43,447 nt of DNA, taken from assembly GCA_948468385.1 (NCBI GenBank), contig CAOKHZ010000032.1, positions 1 to 43,447 of the forward strand. The letters run 5' to 3'. A model generated the notes under the pieces. The model was not told where the DNA came from, searched no databases, and saw only the letters and a program-made list of their open reading frames with translations. The position numbers and the translations under genes were made by a program. Below, piece after piece: positions 15,307-23,957 of the stretch; the stretch's first letter is position 1, and every line of letters begins with the position of its first letter. Source of the DNA: an uncultured Faecalicatena sp. GTDB lineage: Bacteria; Bacillota; Clostridia; Lachnospirales; Lachnospiraceae.

Positions 15307-16481
15307 AATAGCCTCCCCATTATTTTTTTGCAGGCTAATTTAAACGTATATATCACTCCATCATCCTTGACGCTCTGTATCCCGCCCATGAACTTCCTTG
15401 GCAGAAACGTGACCGCACGTCCAATCCGATACGAATAGGACTGCTGGATTTGCAACAGTTCTTTCGTGGAATATCCCGGCTGGTTCAACGCCTTCTCCGT
15501 GTACCACCCAATCGGATCCTCCGTAAGCTTCTTTACGTCCTCCCACTTGTAAGTTTCAAAAAACTCACTGTCCATCGTCCCGTTCTCGAAAGCGTCCATG
15601 AATTCCCCTGAAATCCGTTCCACGAACAAGTAACGAAATTTCGGTGAAAGCCTGTCAAAATTCCACATGTACGTGTCGTACTTGATACGATTCGCGACGC
15701 ACTCAAGCATGCCCCTGTTAAACGGGTTCGTCTCTAAAAACCGTTGGATTTCCGCATATTCCTCGCACACGCAAAATACCTTGCTCTGCGAATTGATGGA
15801 CGAACCCTCGTTATCCTGACGGTAGTGCACGAAAGCCTCGCGAAGCGTCTGCACCCGCCCCGCCAGCGCCATCACCTTAAAATTGAACGAAGTGTCTTGA
15901 AAGGACGCCCCGGGAGTCTCCAAAAACCGGATTCCATTCCGCCTTATAAATTCCGCCTTATAAATGGCAGACCAAATACTCGGTTTCATGTTGAAGAACT
16001 CGACCATCTCCATTGGCGCGTCGAAATCCCATGCCGGACAAAACGTCCGCTTCTCCGTCCCCTTGGACGCGACCTCGTATTTCTCATTATACTGCTTCGG
16101 GGTTGAATAGTAAAACCAAAAACTGGATTTTACCACGTCCAACGCGTTCTCACGAGCCGTCTCGTACAATTTCTCGAACATGGCCGGCTCCGCAAAATCG
16201 TCGGACTCCAATATTCCGACATATTCCCCGCTCGCCATGTCAAACCCCTGGTTCATCGAGTTTCCGTACCCGCTGTTCTTCTCCTTGGCAATCATCTTGA
16301 CACGCGTGTCCTTTTGCATGTACTCACGGATGATTTCCTTCGAAGAATCCGTGGAACCGTCATCCACGCAGATGATTTCTATTTCTTTCAACGTCTGGCC
16401 AACCAGACTGTCCAAACATTCTCTCAAATATTTTTCCACATTATAAATCGGTACCACTACCGATACCTTCGGTGCGCTCAT
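15279..16481 (-). CDS. Family 2 glycosyltransferase with amphipathic tail
   Basis: A 400-aa GT2 enzyme. SVVVPIYNVEKYLRECLDSL, CVDDGSTDSS, KNSGYGNSMNQGFDMASGEY and a variant metal motif (ESDDF, where most family members have DADD/DSDD) define the GT-A domain (about 1-220). The remaining half is helical. Near the C-terminus it carries SYSYRIGRAVTFLPRKFMGG, closely similar to the tail of the glycosyltransferase at 19655. It overlaps the downstream gene by 28 bp and the upstream GlfT2-like gene by 4 bp. Confidence 0.9.
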   Translation of the reverse strand: MSAPKVSVVVPIYNVEKYLRECLDSLVGQTLKEIEIICVDDGSTDSSKEIIREYMQKDTRVKMIAKEKNSGYGNSMNQGFDMASGEYVGILESDDFAEPAMFEKLYETARENALDVVKSSFWFYYSTPKQYNEKYEVASKGTEKRTFCPAWDFDAPMEMVEFFNMKPSIWSAIYKAEFIRRNGIRFLETPGASFQDTSFNFKVMALAGRVQTLREAFVHYRQDNEGSSINSQSKVFCVCEEYAEIQRFLETNPFNRGMLECVANRIKYDTYMWNFDRLSPKFRYLFVERISGEFMDAFENGTMDSEFFETYKWEDVKKLTEDPIGWYTEKALNQPGYSTKELLQIQQSYSYRIGRAVTFLPRKFMGGIQSVKDDGVIYTFKLACKKIMGRLLWKEIPRSR

Positions 16482-18376
16482 CCTTCTTCGTCCTCCTTAG
16501 GCCCATCCTCTTTGTTCGCTTCCAATTCCAGATACCGTTCCCAGTAACCCCTTCCGGTCAGTCTTTCATAAAACTTACGGTAATCCGCACAGACCTTGTC
16601 GTAATGCTTGTCAATCAGGCGGCAGACCCGGAAAAATTTGACATAAGAACAAATCATTTCCTTGATGCTTCGCGTTGCAAGGAACGCCAAGCCCTGACCA
16701 TCCACGTAAATGACCTCGCGACAACGAAACAAGGTATAAATATTGGGGTATGGAATTGTGACCTTCGGTTTTCCGTTTTTGGCCGGAAGAAAATGCCCGT
16801 TCGTCGTGCCAATGATGAACAGCCGCCTCAATTTCCCCATTTTCGGCGGTTTTTCCTCTCCCTCGACATTCAAATCCTCTACCGTCAGTCCCCCATGACC
16901 GACAAAATGTTCTTTCGCCACCATCTTATAATTATATTTTGCCAGCTTTTTGTGAATCTCCTGCGCGTCCTGCTCATAAAACCATTTAAAGCCCCGCAGG
17001 AAATCCACGGCCCCGCACAAATTCAAATCCACATATTGGTAACGGAATTTACCAATGTTACTGCTAATTTGCTTGAACAGCATTTTCTTAAAATCCAATG
17101 CCGAAAATTCCGGCTCGTGCACTGCATTCAGTATTGCCAGATTTCGCACGTCGTAATACTCCGTGACTCCCGGACATTTCGTCTCAAACGGCTCATGCCA
17201 CACGCAGATTCCGTTAAGAAACAAAAACCTTCCATGGGCCCGCAGTCCATACTCAATGTCGTCCCGATGCAAGAATACCGGAAAAGGCAGTTTCTTCACC
17301 TTAATAAAGGAAACCGGAATACAGGCAAACCACCATCCCACGTAATCCTGCCTGCTTTCTTCCTCATTCGCGAGACAATAAGACAAATCCCGCATGTCCT
17401 GATTATGGTGGTTGGCAATCATGTCGCCATCGTTCCAAAGCGCCCCGCTTTCATACTGGATCCACGGAGTGTCCAGACGCATCAGCGCACCACCCAGCAT
17501 ATACTCAAAATACTTTGGTTTCAGCAATGTCAAATATACATATAGCCGCTCGATGGCGCTTGGCGGGATGACCACGTCGTCATCCATCAAAAGGACGTGC
17601 GTCAATTCCTCGTCCGACTCCATATGCTCGAGCATTCCCCTCGTGAACCCCCCGACACCGCCAAGATTCTTATTTTTCACGATTTTGACATTCTCATGCG
17701 CCATCCTTTTTCCGTCAAGCGTCCCCGCATTGTCGGAAATACAAATCGTCACCTTTCCATGGGCGGGCGATTTTTCATTGTCCAAAATGCTTTTCTTCAA
17801 AGACTTCATGTTTCGTTCCACGAAAGCTTCCCGCCGGTACGTACAAATACTGATTCCGATACGCACGTCCCGCGCCGTCAAGGCATCCTGCGTCTCATAG
17901 GCCCCTCCGTAAACATAAGCCTCTCCCTCCTTTGCCGTCAGGACGAGACCGATCATGCCCTCCGACGGCAATGGAAAGTCCGGCGTTCGGTGCACCGTCC
18001 GCTCCTCGCTTTTCAAATCACAAGTATACAGACGTTTCTCGTCCGTCCCGCAAAAATGTACGACGGCAAGCTTCATGTTACCACGATACTCCAACGCGAC
18101 ACCCACGTTTGACACCTTCGTGTGCTTCTTCCATTTCGCGGCGGAAAACGCGTTAAAATATGTCCGCAAATCCAGCTCGATTCCCGCCGGGAACATCACC
18201 CCGTCCATCGCTTGCATGCCCGACGAACCCTTGCCGCCGTCCATCACGTCCGAGCCCGACAAGTCCACATGGCCGCACGACCCTTCCGCAAACCGCGCCC
18301 GCCCATGCTTCACCTTATAATACAATTCTTCCGTCTTCTCCAATTGTCTTTCAAACACCAGTCTTTGTAAAATCAT
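16478..18376 (-). CDS. GlfT2-like galactofuranosyltransferase (paralogue 1)
   Basis: A 632-aa GT2 enzyme with the architecture of GlfT2, the mycobacterial polymerising galactofuranosyltransferase: an N-terminal beta-sandwich (about 60-165), a GT-A domain (about 170-420) and a helical C-terminus. Visible motifs are ICTYRREAFVERN, NKNLGGVGGFTRGM, the triple Asp 265-267 (LLMDDDV), HRDDIEYG (catalytic-base region) and a late VWHEPFETK. An extra Gly/Ser/Asp-rich piece lies at about 33-60. The C-terminus GYWERYLELE matches the ends of the two paralogues at 25146 and 26999. UDP-galactofuranose would come from Glf (23958). The start at 18376 has only a modest ribosome site (AAGGTG). Confidence 0.85.
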   Translation of the reverse strand: MILQRLVFERQLEKTEELYYKVKHGRARFAEGSCGHVDLSGSDVMDGGKGSSGMQAMDGVMFPAGIELDLRTYFNAFSAAKWKKHTKVSNVGVALEYRGNMKLAVVHFCGTDEKRLYTCDLKSEERTVHRTPDFPLPSEGMIGLVLTAKEGEAYVYGGAYETQDALTARDVRIGISICTYRREAFVERNMKSLKKSILDNEKSPAHGKVTICISDNAGTLDGKRMAHENVKIVKNKNLGGVGGFTRGMLEHMESDEELTHVLLMDDDVVIPPSAIERLYVYLTLLKPKYFEYMLGGALMRLDTPWIQYESGALWNDGDMIANHHNQDMRDLSYCLANEEESRQDYVGWWFACIPVSFIKVKKLPFPVFLHRDDIEYGLRAHGRFLFLNGICVWHEPFETKCPGVTEYYDVRNLAILNAVHEPEFSALDFKKMLFKQISSNIGKFRYQYVDLNLCGAVDFLRGFKWFYEQDAQEIHKKLAKYNYKMVAKEHFVGHGGLTVEDLNVEGEEKPPKMGKLRRLFIIGTTNGHFLPAKNGKPKVTIPYPNIYTLFRCREVIYVDGQGLAFLATRSIKEMICSYVKFFRVCRLIDKHYDKVCADYRKFYERLTGRGYWERYLELEANKEDGPKEDEEG

Positions 18377-18564
18377 CCCGTCACCTTGCCTTCAAGTCAT
18401 ACTCACGGCCGATGAAATCTGTCATGAGTATCGCGCCAACTGCAGCCGCAAAACGGCATGCTTCCTTATACGGCCGTGCACATCCTCGTATACTGCGGTG
18501 CAAATGTTTTTGCTCCGCTACATACCCATGTGCCGTCTCATCGGCACCATAAACCAAATCAACT
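18377..18564. other. Intergenic spacer, no gene seen
   Basis: A 188-bp spacer, long for this operon. No convincing open frame, promoter or terminator is visible. It contains GCGCCAACTGC (18433-18443) followed by GCTTCCT (18460-18466), a combination also present in the spacer at 25056-25145. Confidence 0.5.
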
Positions 18565-19590
18565 TCAAAACGAGCTTCTCCGTCCCTTAAACGCCGCCAC
18601 CACCAGCGGAAACGTAAAGTACCTGGTCTTTCGCATCAAAACCACCGCCGGATTTTTCACCAAGTCGAACGCTTCCCGATTATGCCTATAAAAATACGCC
18701 TCCAGCCGCATCGCCTGCCTGCGCATACCGCTTCCCAACGGAAAACTGACGTAAATCTTAATCTGACTGCTCAGCATGGAAGCGACGACCTTGTTGATAT
18801 AGGTCTTCTTGTCAGTCGAAAGCCACTCCTCCACCTGATGATAATATCGGTTTAACCGCATCAACACCCGCATGTGGTTTTTCATGTTCTTCTGCATCTT
18901 TTGAATGGACATACTCTGCCCCGGCAACCCAAGCCGATACTGATACACCGCGTCCTCAAAAAAGGCCACCGTCTCCACGTAAGGAATCGGAAAGGCGACG
19001 AACTCCATGTCCACATAAAATGTATGCTCGTCAATCGGCGTATTTGCCTTGCGAACCAAATCCGTCTTAATCGTCATGGCATGCATGTCGATAAAGACCT
19101 TGTCCACGATGTCCGAAAACGGATAAACACACCCATACTCAATATCCTCGTATGGGTACTCCTGCCGCTTCGTCGGCCGCTTCGTGGCGTGGTCAATCCA
19201 CGTATAATTTGAGGCCACGATGTCGGCCGGCTTTTCCTTCAAATACTCCACCAGCCTGGCAAAACATTTGGAATCCACCCAATCATCCCCGTCAACCACC
19301 TTGAAATAAATCCCGGCGGCTTGTGCCACCCCGGTATTGATGGTAGAACCATGCCCCCCGTTTTCTTTTGTAATCAGGCGAAACGTCTGCGGATATGCCT
19401 CCTCATAGCGCCTGGCAACATCCGCCGTGGCATCCGTGGAGCCATCATTTACAATCAGTACCTCGATGTCTTCCAACACCGTCTTACAAACGAAAGACTC
19501 CAAGCATTCCTCCAGGTAACCTTCCACGTTATAACTGGGTACCGTGACCGTTAATATTTTTTGTTTTCCTTCCTTTTCCATACCTTCCAT
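18565..19590 (-). CDS. Family 2 glycosyltransferase
   Basis: A 341-aa GT2 enzyme: LTVTVPSYNVEGYLEECLES, VLIVNDGSTDAT, ENGGHGSTINTGV and the metal motif DGDDW near residues 102-106. The C-terminal half is rich in Arg and Lys and probably helical. The ATG at 19590 was chosen; a TTG two codons earlier and an ATG at 19581 are possible alternatives, and no ribosome site is strong. It sits between two GT2 genes in the same direction. Confidence 0.85.
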   Translation of the reverse strand: MEGMEKEGKQKILTVTVPSYNVEGYLEECLESFVCKTVLEDIEVLIVNDGSTDATADVARRYEEAYPQTFRLITKENGGHGSTINTGVAQAAGIYFKVVDGDDWVDSKCFARLVEYLKEKPADIVASNYTWIDHATKRPTKRQEYPYEDIEYGCVYPFSDIVDKVFIDMHAMTIKTDLVRKANTPIDEHTFYVDMEFVAFPIPYVETVAFFEDAVYQYRLGLPGQSMSIQKMQKNMKNHMRVLMRLNRYYHQVEEWLSTDKKTYINKVVASMLSSQIKIYVSFPLGSGMRRQAMRLEAYFYRHNREAFDLVKNPAVVLMRKTRYFTFPLVVAAFKGRRSSF

Positions 19591-19654
19591 GTCCAAAGTC
19601 CCATTCTTTCCCTAATTCTCCACATGCCCGTAAGCCGCCATACGCCTTCACACC

Positions 19655-20866
19655 TTATTCTTTTCCCAGTATCTTGCACGGCAACCAGAGAATCTTCTCG
19701 CCCAGCCGATACGTGGTACTGCTTCTCACGGCCTCCACCTCCGCCTTGCTGTCCTTCAGCGCCTGCAAAAGTTCATCCCGCTCCTTGACAAGATTGTCCC
19801 TCTCGTTTTCCAGACGCTTGAACAACACGTCCGCGCAGTCCAACAAATCCTTTTCTTGCAGGAACTTGCAGAAATCATATTCATGCTTCATGTAGAAATA
19901 AGATTCCTCATGATCCATGATGCCAAAAAACTGGATTCCCTCCTCGTGCATCAGCTGGAACGCCTGCAGAAACACCTTCCGATCCTGAAACGTGAACATC
20001 TGCCACGTCGTAAACTCGGCCACCCAGTTGATGAAGCTCTTTTCCACCTCGGCATACACTCCAGCCGCCTGCAAGTCTTCTTTCATCTGCACCAACGCGG
20101 TATAAAAACATTTCCAAGACTTCTCGCGCGACGAAGAGACCGAAGTGTTCACATTGATCCTATGGTATGCCATCTCCTTGTTAATCACGTAAATACGGTT
20201 CGCGTGCACCAACGACATGTAGACGAACAACATGTCTTCCGAAGATTTTAAATCCTGAAACCGCAAATGGTTCTGTTCCACCATCGCGCGACGGAACAAC
20301 TTGTCCCACGCCCATCCCTTAAAGATGTTGAAAATGCAATCCGGCGCGTCATGATAGGAAAAGGGATTGTTCCCTGGTAAAAACGCTTCCTTGACGCTAA
20401 ACTTCATGTCGCTGCACTCACGAGTCCGCTCGTCGTACTCCCAGGAGCGCACCACGCCCACGTCCGCGTCTTGCTCCACACAAGATACGTACAACGCTTC
20501 TAACATTTCCGGCGAAAAAAAGTCATCGGCATCCAAAAAGGCCAAATATTCTCCCTTCGCCAACCCAAGCCCCGCATTGCGCGCCATGGCCGGCCCTTGG
20601 TTGTTTTGATCCACGATTTGAATCCGTGCATCCTTCTTTTGATAACTCTGCATCAACCGCAAGGAACCGTCCGTCGAGCCGTCGTTGACCAGAATAATTT
20701 CCAACTCCTTGAGCGTCTGGCCAGCCACGCTGTCCAGACACTGCGCCAAATACTTCTCCGCATTGTACACCGGTATGATGACCGATACCTTAATCACGTC
20801 TTCCTTCCTATTTCCCTTCTTATTCTCTTTCTTATTTTCCTTCTCATTTCCCGCCTTGTTTCCCAT
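19655..20866 (-). CDS. Family 2 glycosyltransferase with coiled-coil tail
   Basis: A 403-aa GT2 enzyme. After a low-complexity Asn/Lys/Glu N-terminus (residues 2-23) it shows VSVIIPVYNAEKYLAQCLDS, LVNDGSTDGS, GPAMARNAGLGLAKGEY and the metal motif DADDF near residue 114. A short coiled coil (about 350-380; LENERDNLVKERDELLQ) precedes the end, STTYRLGEKILWLPCKI, related to the tail of the glycosyltransferase at 15279. The tail probably forms an amphipathic membrane-contact helix. The ATG at 20866 has AGGGGG about 8 nt upstream. Confidence 0.9.
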   Translation of the reverse strand: MGNKAGNEKENKKENKKGNRKEDVIKVSVIIPVYNAEKYLAQCLDSVAGQTLKELEIILVNDGSTDGSLRLMQSYQKKDARIQIVDQNNQGPAMARNAGLGLAKGEYLAFLDADDFFSPEMLEALYVSCVEQDADVGVVRSWEYDERTRECSDMKFSVKEAFLPGNNPFSYHDAPDCIFNIFKGWAWDKLFRRAMVEQNHLRFQDLKSSEDMLFVYMSLVHANRIYVINKEMAYHRINVNTSVSSSREKSWKCFYTALVQMKEDLQAAGVYAEVEKSFINWVAEFTTWQMFTFQDRKVFLQAFQLMHEEGIQFFGIMDHEESYFYMKHEYDFCKFLQEKDLLDCADVLFKRLENERDNLVKERDELLQALKDSKAEVEAVRSSTTYRLGEKILWLPCKILGKE

Positions 20867-20935
20867 CTTTCACACCCCCTGCCGCACGTTCCCCAGCCCT
20901 ATATTTCACCGTCATTCCCTTGCCGTAGCTTTACG

Positions 20936-21856
20936 TTATTTTTCCGGATAAAGCCCCGCGGCCACCAATGCCCTCACCTCTTGCACGACGCTCTCCTTAT
21001 CCTCCTTGTAAGTAACCCCGAACCATTTGTCATGGGATTTCAACACCTTTACCGCCACCTTATGCTCCGTTAAAAGCCCCCCGATGATGGTCGGCAAAAG
21101 GTATTCACTTTTTAAATCATCCGAATCCAAGCCGGCAAGAAATTCAGTAAATCCCTTGTCCAATATTTCAAAAAACTCCGGCGTCAGCCCCCACATGTTC
21201 ATGGAAACCGGAGAATCCACGTCCACCGGCATCACTTTCCCGTCCCGCTCCACGGCCGCCCCGTCCGCGGTCTTGATGATGCCGGAAGTTTCCACGATTT
21301 TCGAAAGCATCCCGTTTTCGTCCACCTGGCAGATTCCCCTCGTCACGCCGCCATTTTCACTTAATGTGTTGGCGAGTACGAAGCCCACCATACTGATTTG
21401 CAACCTATCTGCCTTGCCAGCCGTCCCTGAAACACGTTCCAGTTCCTTATATGCCACTTGGTACGCTTCTTTGCCATAATAATCATCCGCGTTGATGACC
21501 AGGAACGGCTCGTGTACCACGTCCCTGCAACAAAGGATGGCCTGACCGGTTCCCCAAGGCTTGGTTCTTTCCACGAAAGTGGTCTTATAAGGCTTTGGGA
21601 TGTCATCCACCTCTTGGAACGCGTATTCTACCTGCACCTTTTTGGCAATCCTATTTCCAATAATCTCCTTAAAGTCCTTCTCCAAATCCTTGCGAATGAC
21701 AAATACTACCTTGTCAAACCCTGCCTCCATCGCATCGTAAACGGAGTAATCCATGATGATTTCCCCGTTCGGCCCAACCGGCTCTAACTGCTTGATCCCT
21801 CCGCCAAAACGACTGCCAATTCCCGCCGCCATCACGACCAATGCCGCCTTACTCAT
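20936..21856 (-). CDS. Sugar-phosphate nucleotidyltransferase
   Basis: A 306-aa nucleotidyltransferase. The N-terminus AALVVMAAGIGSRFGG is a variant of the NTP-binding GxGTRL signature, with KQLEPVGPNGEIIMDYSVYDA following. A VINADDYYG segment supplies the Asp for metal binding, and YLLPTIIGGLL matches the C-terminal part of the family. It is not RfbA (present separately at 38072) and lacks the hexapeptide-repeat acetyltransferase domain of GlmU. The sugar is unknown. I chose the ATG at 21856 (AAGGGGGAAG upstream); it overlaps the end of the upstream dehydratase gene by 8 bp. Confidence 0.87.
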   Translation of the reverse strand: MSKAALVVMAAGIGSRFGGGIKQLEPVGPNGEIIMDYSVYDAMEAGFDKVVFVIRKDLEKDFKEIIGNRIAKKVQVEYAFQEVDDIPKPYKTTFVERTKPWGTGQAILCCRDVVHEPFLVINADDYYGKEAYQVAYKELERVSGTAGKADRLQISMVGFVLANTLSENGGVTRGICQVDENGMLSKIVETSGIIKTADGAAVERDGKVMPVDVDSPVSMNMWGLTPEFFEILDKGFTEFLAGLDSDDLKSEYLLPTIIGGLLTEHKVAVKVLKSHDKWFGVTYKEDKESVVQEVRALVAAGLYPEK

Positions 21857-23870
21857 CTTCGCTTCCCCCTTCTGTTTCCTCTGTTTTATCCTCGGCTTCT
21901 CCCTTGTCGGCCCCGTCACTCTTTCCGGCTTCGTCAACCTCCACCACCAACCGCTCGTGGCTGGCCTTTCCCAAACTGATTAATTTTTCAAACGCTTCCT
22001 CGTCCCGCTTCTTGTCCTCCGGCCGGATATGGTACGTCGGCACGATACGGGACACGATTTCTTTGATGTCGCACTCCTCGTCGCTGGCCGCCTCCTCCAA
22101 CTCCCGAAGCTGGCTTAAAAAATGCACCTCGTCAAACTCCAACGGCTTCCCTATGAAAATCAGGTTGTTGTTCGTCTTTTTCAACCCCTCGTCCGCCATC
22201 AAAAGCTCTTCTTGTAACTTTTCTCCCGGCCTTAACCCGGTATACTTGATTTCCATGTCCACGCCCAGCGTATAGCCCGACAACCGAATCAGGTTCTTCG
22301 CCAAGTCCGCGATCCTGACCGGCTCGCCCATGTCCAAGACGAAGATTTCCCCGCCGCGCGCATAAGCCCCCGCCTGCAAGACCAACGAGACCGCCTCCGG
22401 TATCGTCATGAAATAGCGAATGATGTCCGGATGCGTCACCGTTACCGGCCCTCCCGCCTCCATCTGTTTCTTAAACAGCGGAATCACGCTCCCGTTACTG
22501 CCAAGGACGTTTCCAAACCGAACCGCCACGTACTCCGTGGAAGAATACCTACTGAACGTCTGAATGATCATCTCGCACAATCGCTTGGACGCGCCCATGA
22601 TATTGGTCGGGTTGACCGCCTTGTCCGTGGAAATCAACACGAATTTCTTCACATGGAACTTGTCCGCCGCCCGCGCGGTCTTGTAAGTTCCCAACACGTT
22701 ATTCTTGATGGCCTCGTTGGGACTGTCCTCCATCAACGGCACGTGCTTGTGCGCCGCCGCATGGAATACCACGTCCGGCCGATACCGCTCCATCACGCCC
22801 TCAATTCGCTTTGTATTACGAACAGATCCAATCAACGTCTCCAGCCGAAGTCCCGGATACCTCCTCTTCAATTCCTGCTGAATGTCATACGCATTATTTT
22901 CGTAAATGTCAAAAATAATCAACTGGCGCGGCTGGTGCGCGGCAATCTGACGACAGAGTTCGCTTCCGATGGAACCGCCGCCCCCGGTTACCAGCACGCA
23001 CTTGTTGTGCACGTACTCGCCAACACTCTCCATGTCAATCTCAATCGTGTCGCGCCCAAGCAAGTCGTCGATGGACACCTCGCGCAACTTGGATACGCCG
23101 ATGTCCTCGTTAATCAACTGATACATCCCCGGCAAAACCTTCAGCTTGCACTCCGTCCGATTACAAATGCGCAAAATGTCCCTTGTCTCTTTCGTACTCG
23201 CAGACGGAATCGCCAGAATAATTTCTTTTACATTGTACTTCTTCGCATACTCCTCAATTACGTCCCTGCCGCCGACTATCTTGATGCCATGTAGGTACTT
23301 GCCCTTTTTCGACGGATTGTCGTCAATCACGCAGACCACTCTTTGATTCAAATACCTGCTCGTCTTCAGCTCCGTGATAATCATGCTACCGGCCTCGCCC
23401 GCGCCAATCACGATGGTATTGCGCTCGCGCCGCTTCGAACGCGCCATCCCCTGCTCCATGATATGCAGCATCCGATAGGAAAACCGCGTAATCAGCGTCG
23501 TCATCGTCAACAACAAAAAGTAAATAATTGGGTAACTGCGCGGCTCGCCAATGGAAATCAAGGTCATCCCCAACGCCTGCAAGGCCGTTGACAAAAGGCA
23601 CGCGCCAATGACGGATATCGCCTCGTGCGCGCTGGCATAAGACCACACCCGGTTGTACAAATTCAACACCAAAAAAATCACCAACGTCGTGACCACGTTA
23701 ATCAACACGTACTTATGAATGCCCGGCAAATACAGCCGAAGCTCCCGCACGTCATCCATCACCCGCAAAAACAATGCCAGATACGAGCTTGCCACTATCA
23801 TAATAACGTCCACGACACTCAATGCGATCATGCGCGTTCTTGAACTTTTAAGTGTGAAGAAACTTCCCAT
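21849..23870 (-). CDS. Membrane UDP-HexNAc 4,6-dehydratase (CapD/PglF type)
   Basis: A 673-aa polysaccharide-biosynthesis dehydratase of the large membrane-bound CapD/WbpM/PglF class. It has four to five N-terminal transmembrane helices (about 13-130), a CoA-binding-like Rossmann domain (VIGAGEAGSMI, about 152), then the SDR dehydratase domain (VTGGGGSIGSELC near 293; FHAAAHKHVPLME; STDKAVNPTNIMGASKR). As usual in this class the catalytic Tyr of YxxxK is replaced by Met. The product would be a UDP-4-keto-6-deoxy-HexNAc, a substrate for the aminotransferase at 13151. The last 60 residues are very acidic and low in complexity, an unusual extension. Confidence 0.93.
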   Translation of the reverse strand: MGSFFTLKSSRTRMIALSVVDVIMIVASSYLALFLRVMDDVRELRLYLPGIHKYVLINVVTTLVIFLVLNLYNRVWSYASAHEAISVIGACLLSTALQALGMTLISIGEPRSYPIIYFLLLTMTTLITRFSYRMLHIMEQGMARSKRRERNTIVIGAGEAGSMIITELKTSRYLNQRVVCVIDDNPSKKGKYLHGIKIVGGRDVIEEYAKKYNVKEIILAIPSASTKETRDILRICNRTECKLKVLPGMYQLINEDIGVSKLREVSIDDLLGRDTIEIDMESVGEYVHNKCVLVTGGGGSIGSELCRQIAAHQPRQLIIFDIYENNAYDIQQELKRRYPGLRLETLIGSVRNTKRIEGVMERYRPDVVFHAAAHKHVPLMEDSPNEAIKNNVLGTYKTARAADKFHVKKFVLISTDKAVNPTNIMGASKRLCEMIIQTFSRYSSTEYVAVRFGNVLGSNGSVIPLFKKQMEAGGPVTVTHPDIIRYFMTIPEAVSLVLQAGAYARGGEIFVLDMGEPVRIADLAKNLIRLSGYTLGVDMEIKYTGLRPGEKLQEELLMADEGLKKTNNNLIFIGKPLEFDEVHFLSQLRELEEAASDEECDIKEIVSRIVPTYHIRPEDKKRDEEAFEKLISLGKASHERLVVEVDEAGKSDGADKGEAEDKTEETEGGSEDE

Positions 23871-23957
23871 ACCCTAATCCTCTGTTTCCTAGCCCCCTTA
23901 TTCCCCGGGCCACCATTTTTTAGCACTTTTTTACCAACCGCAAATCCGCCCCGATTC

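Noticed and set aside
14461-15438. Plus-strand open frame (325 codons) opposite two glycosyltransferase genes
   Set aside because: Antisense to two clear genes and without motif; treated as chance.
16472-17545. Long plus-strand open frame (357 codons) opposite the GlfT2-like gene
   Set aside because: Antisense shadow of a strongly supported gene; no ribosome site or domain.
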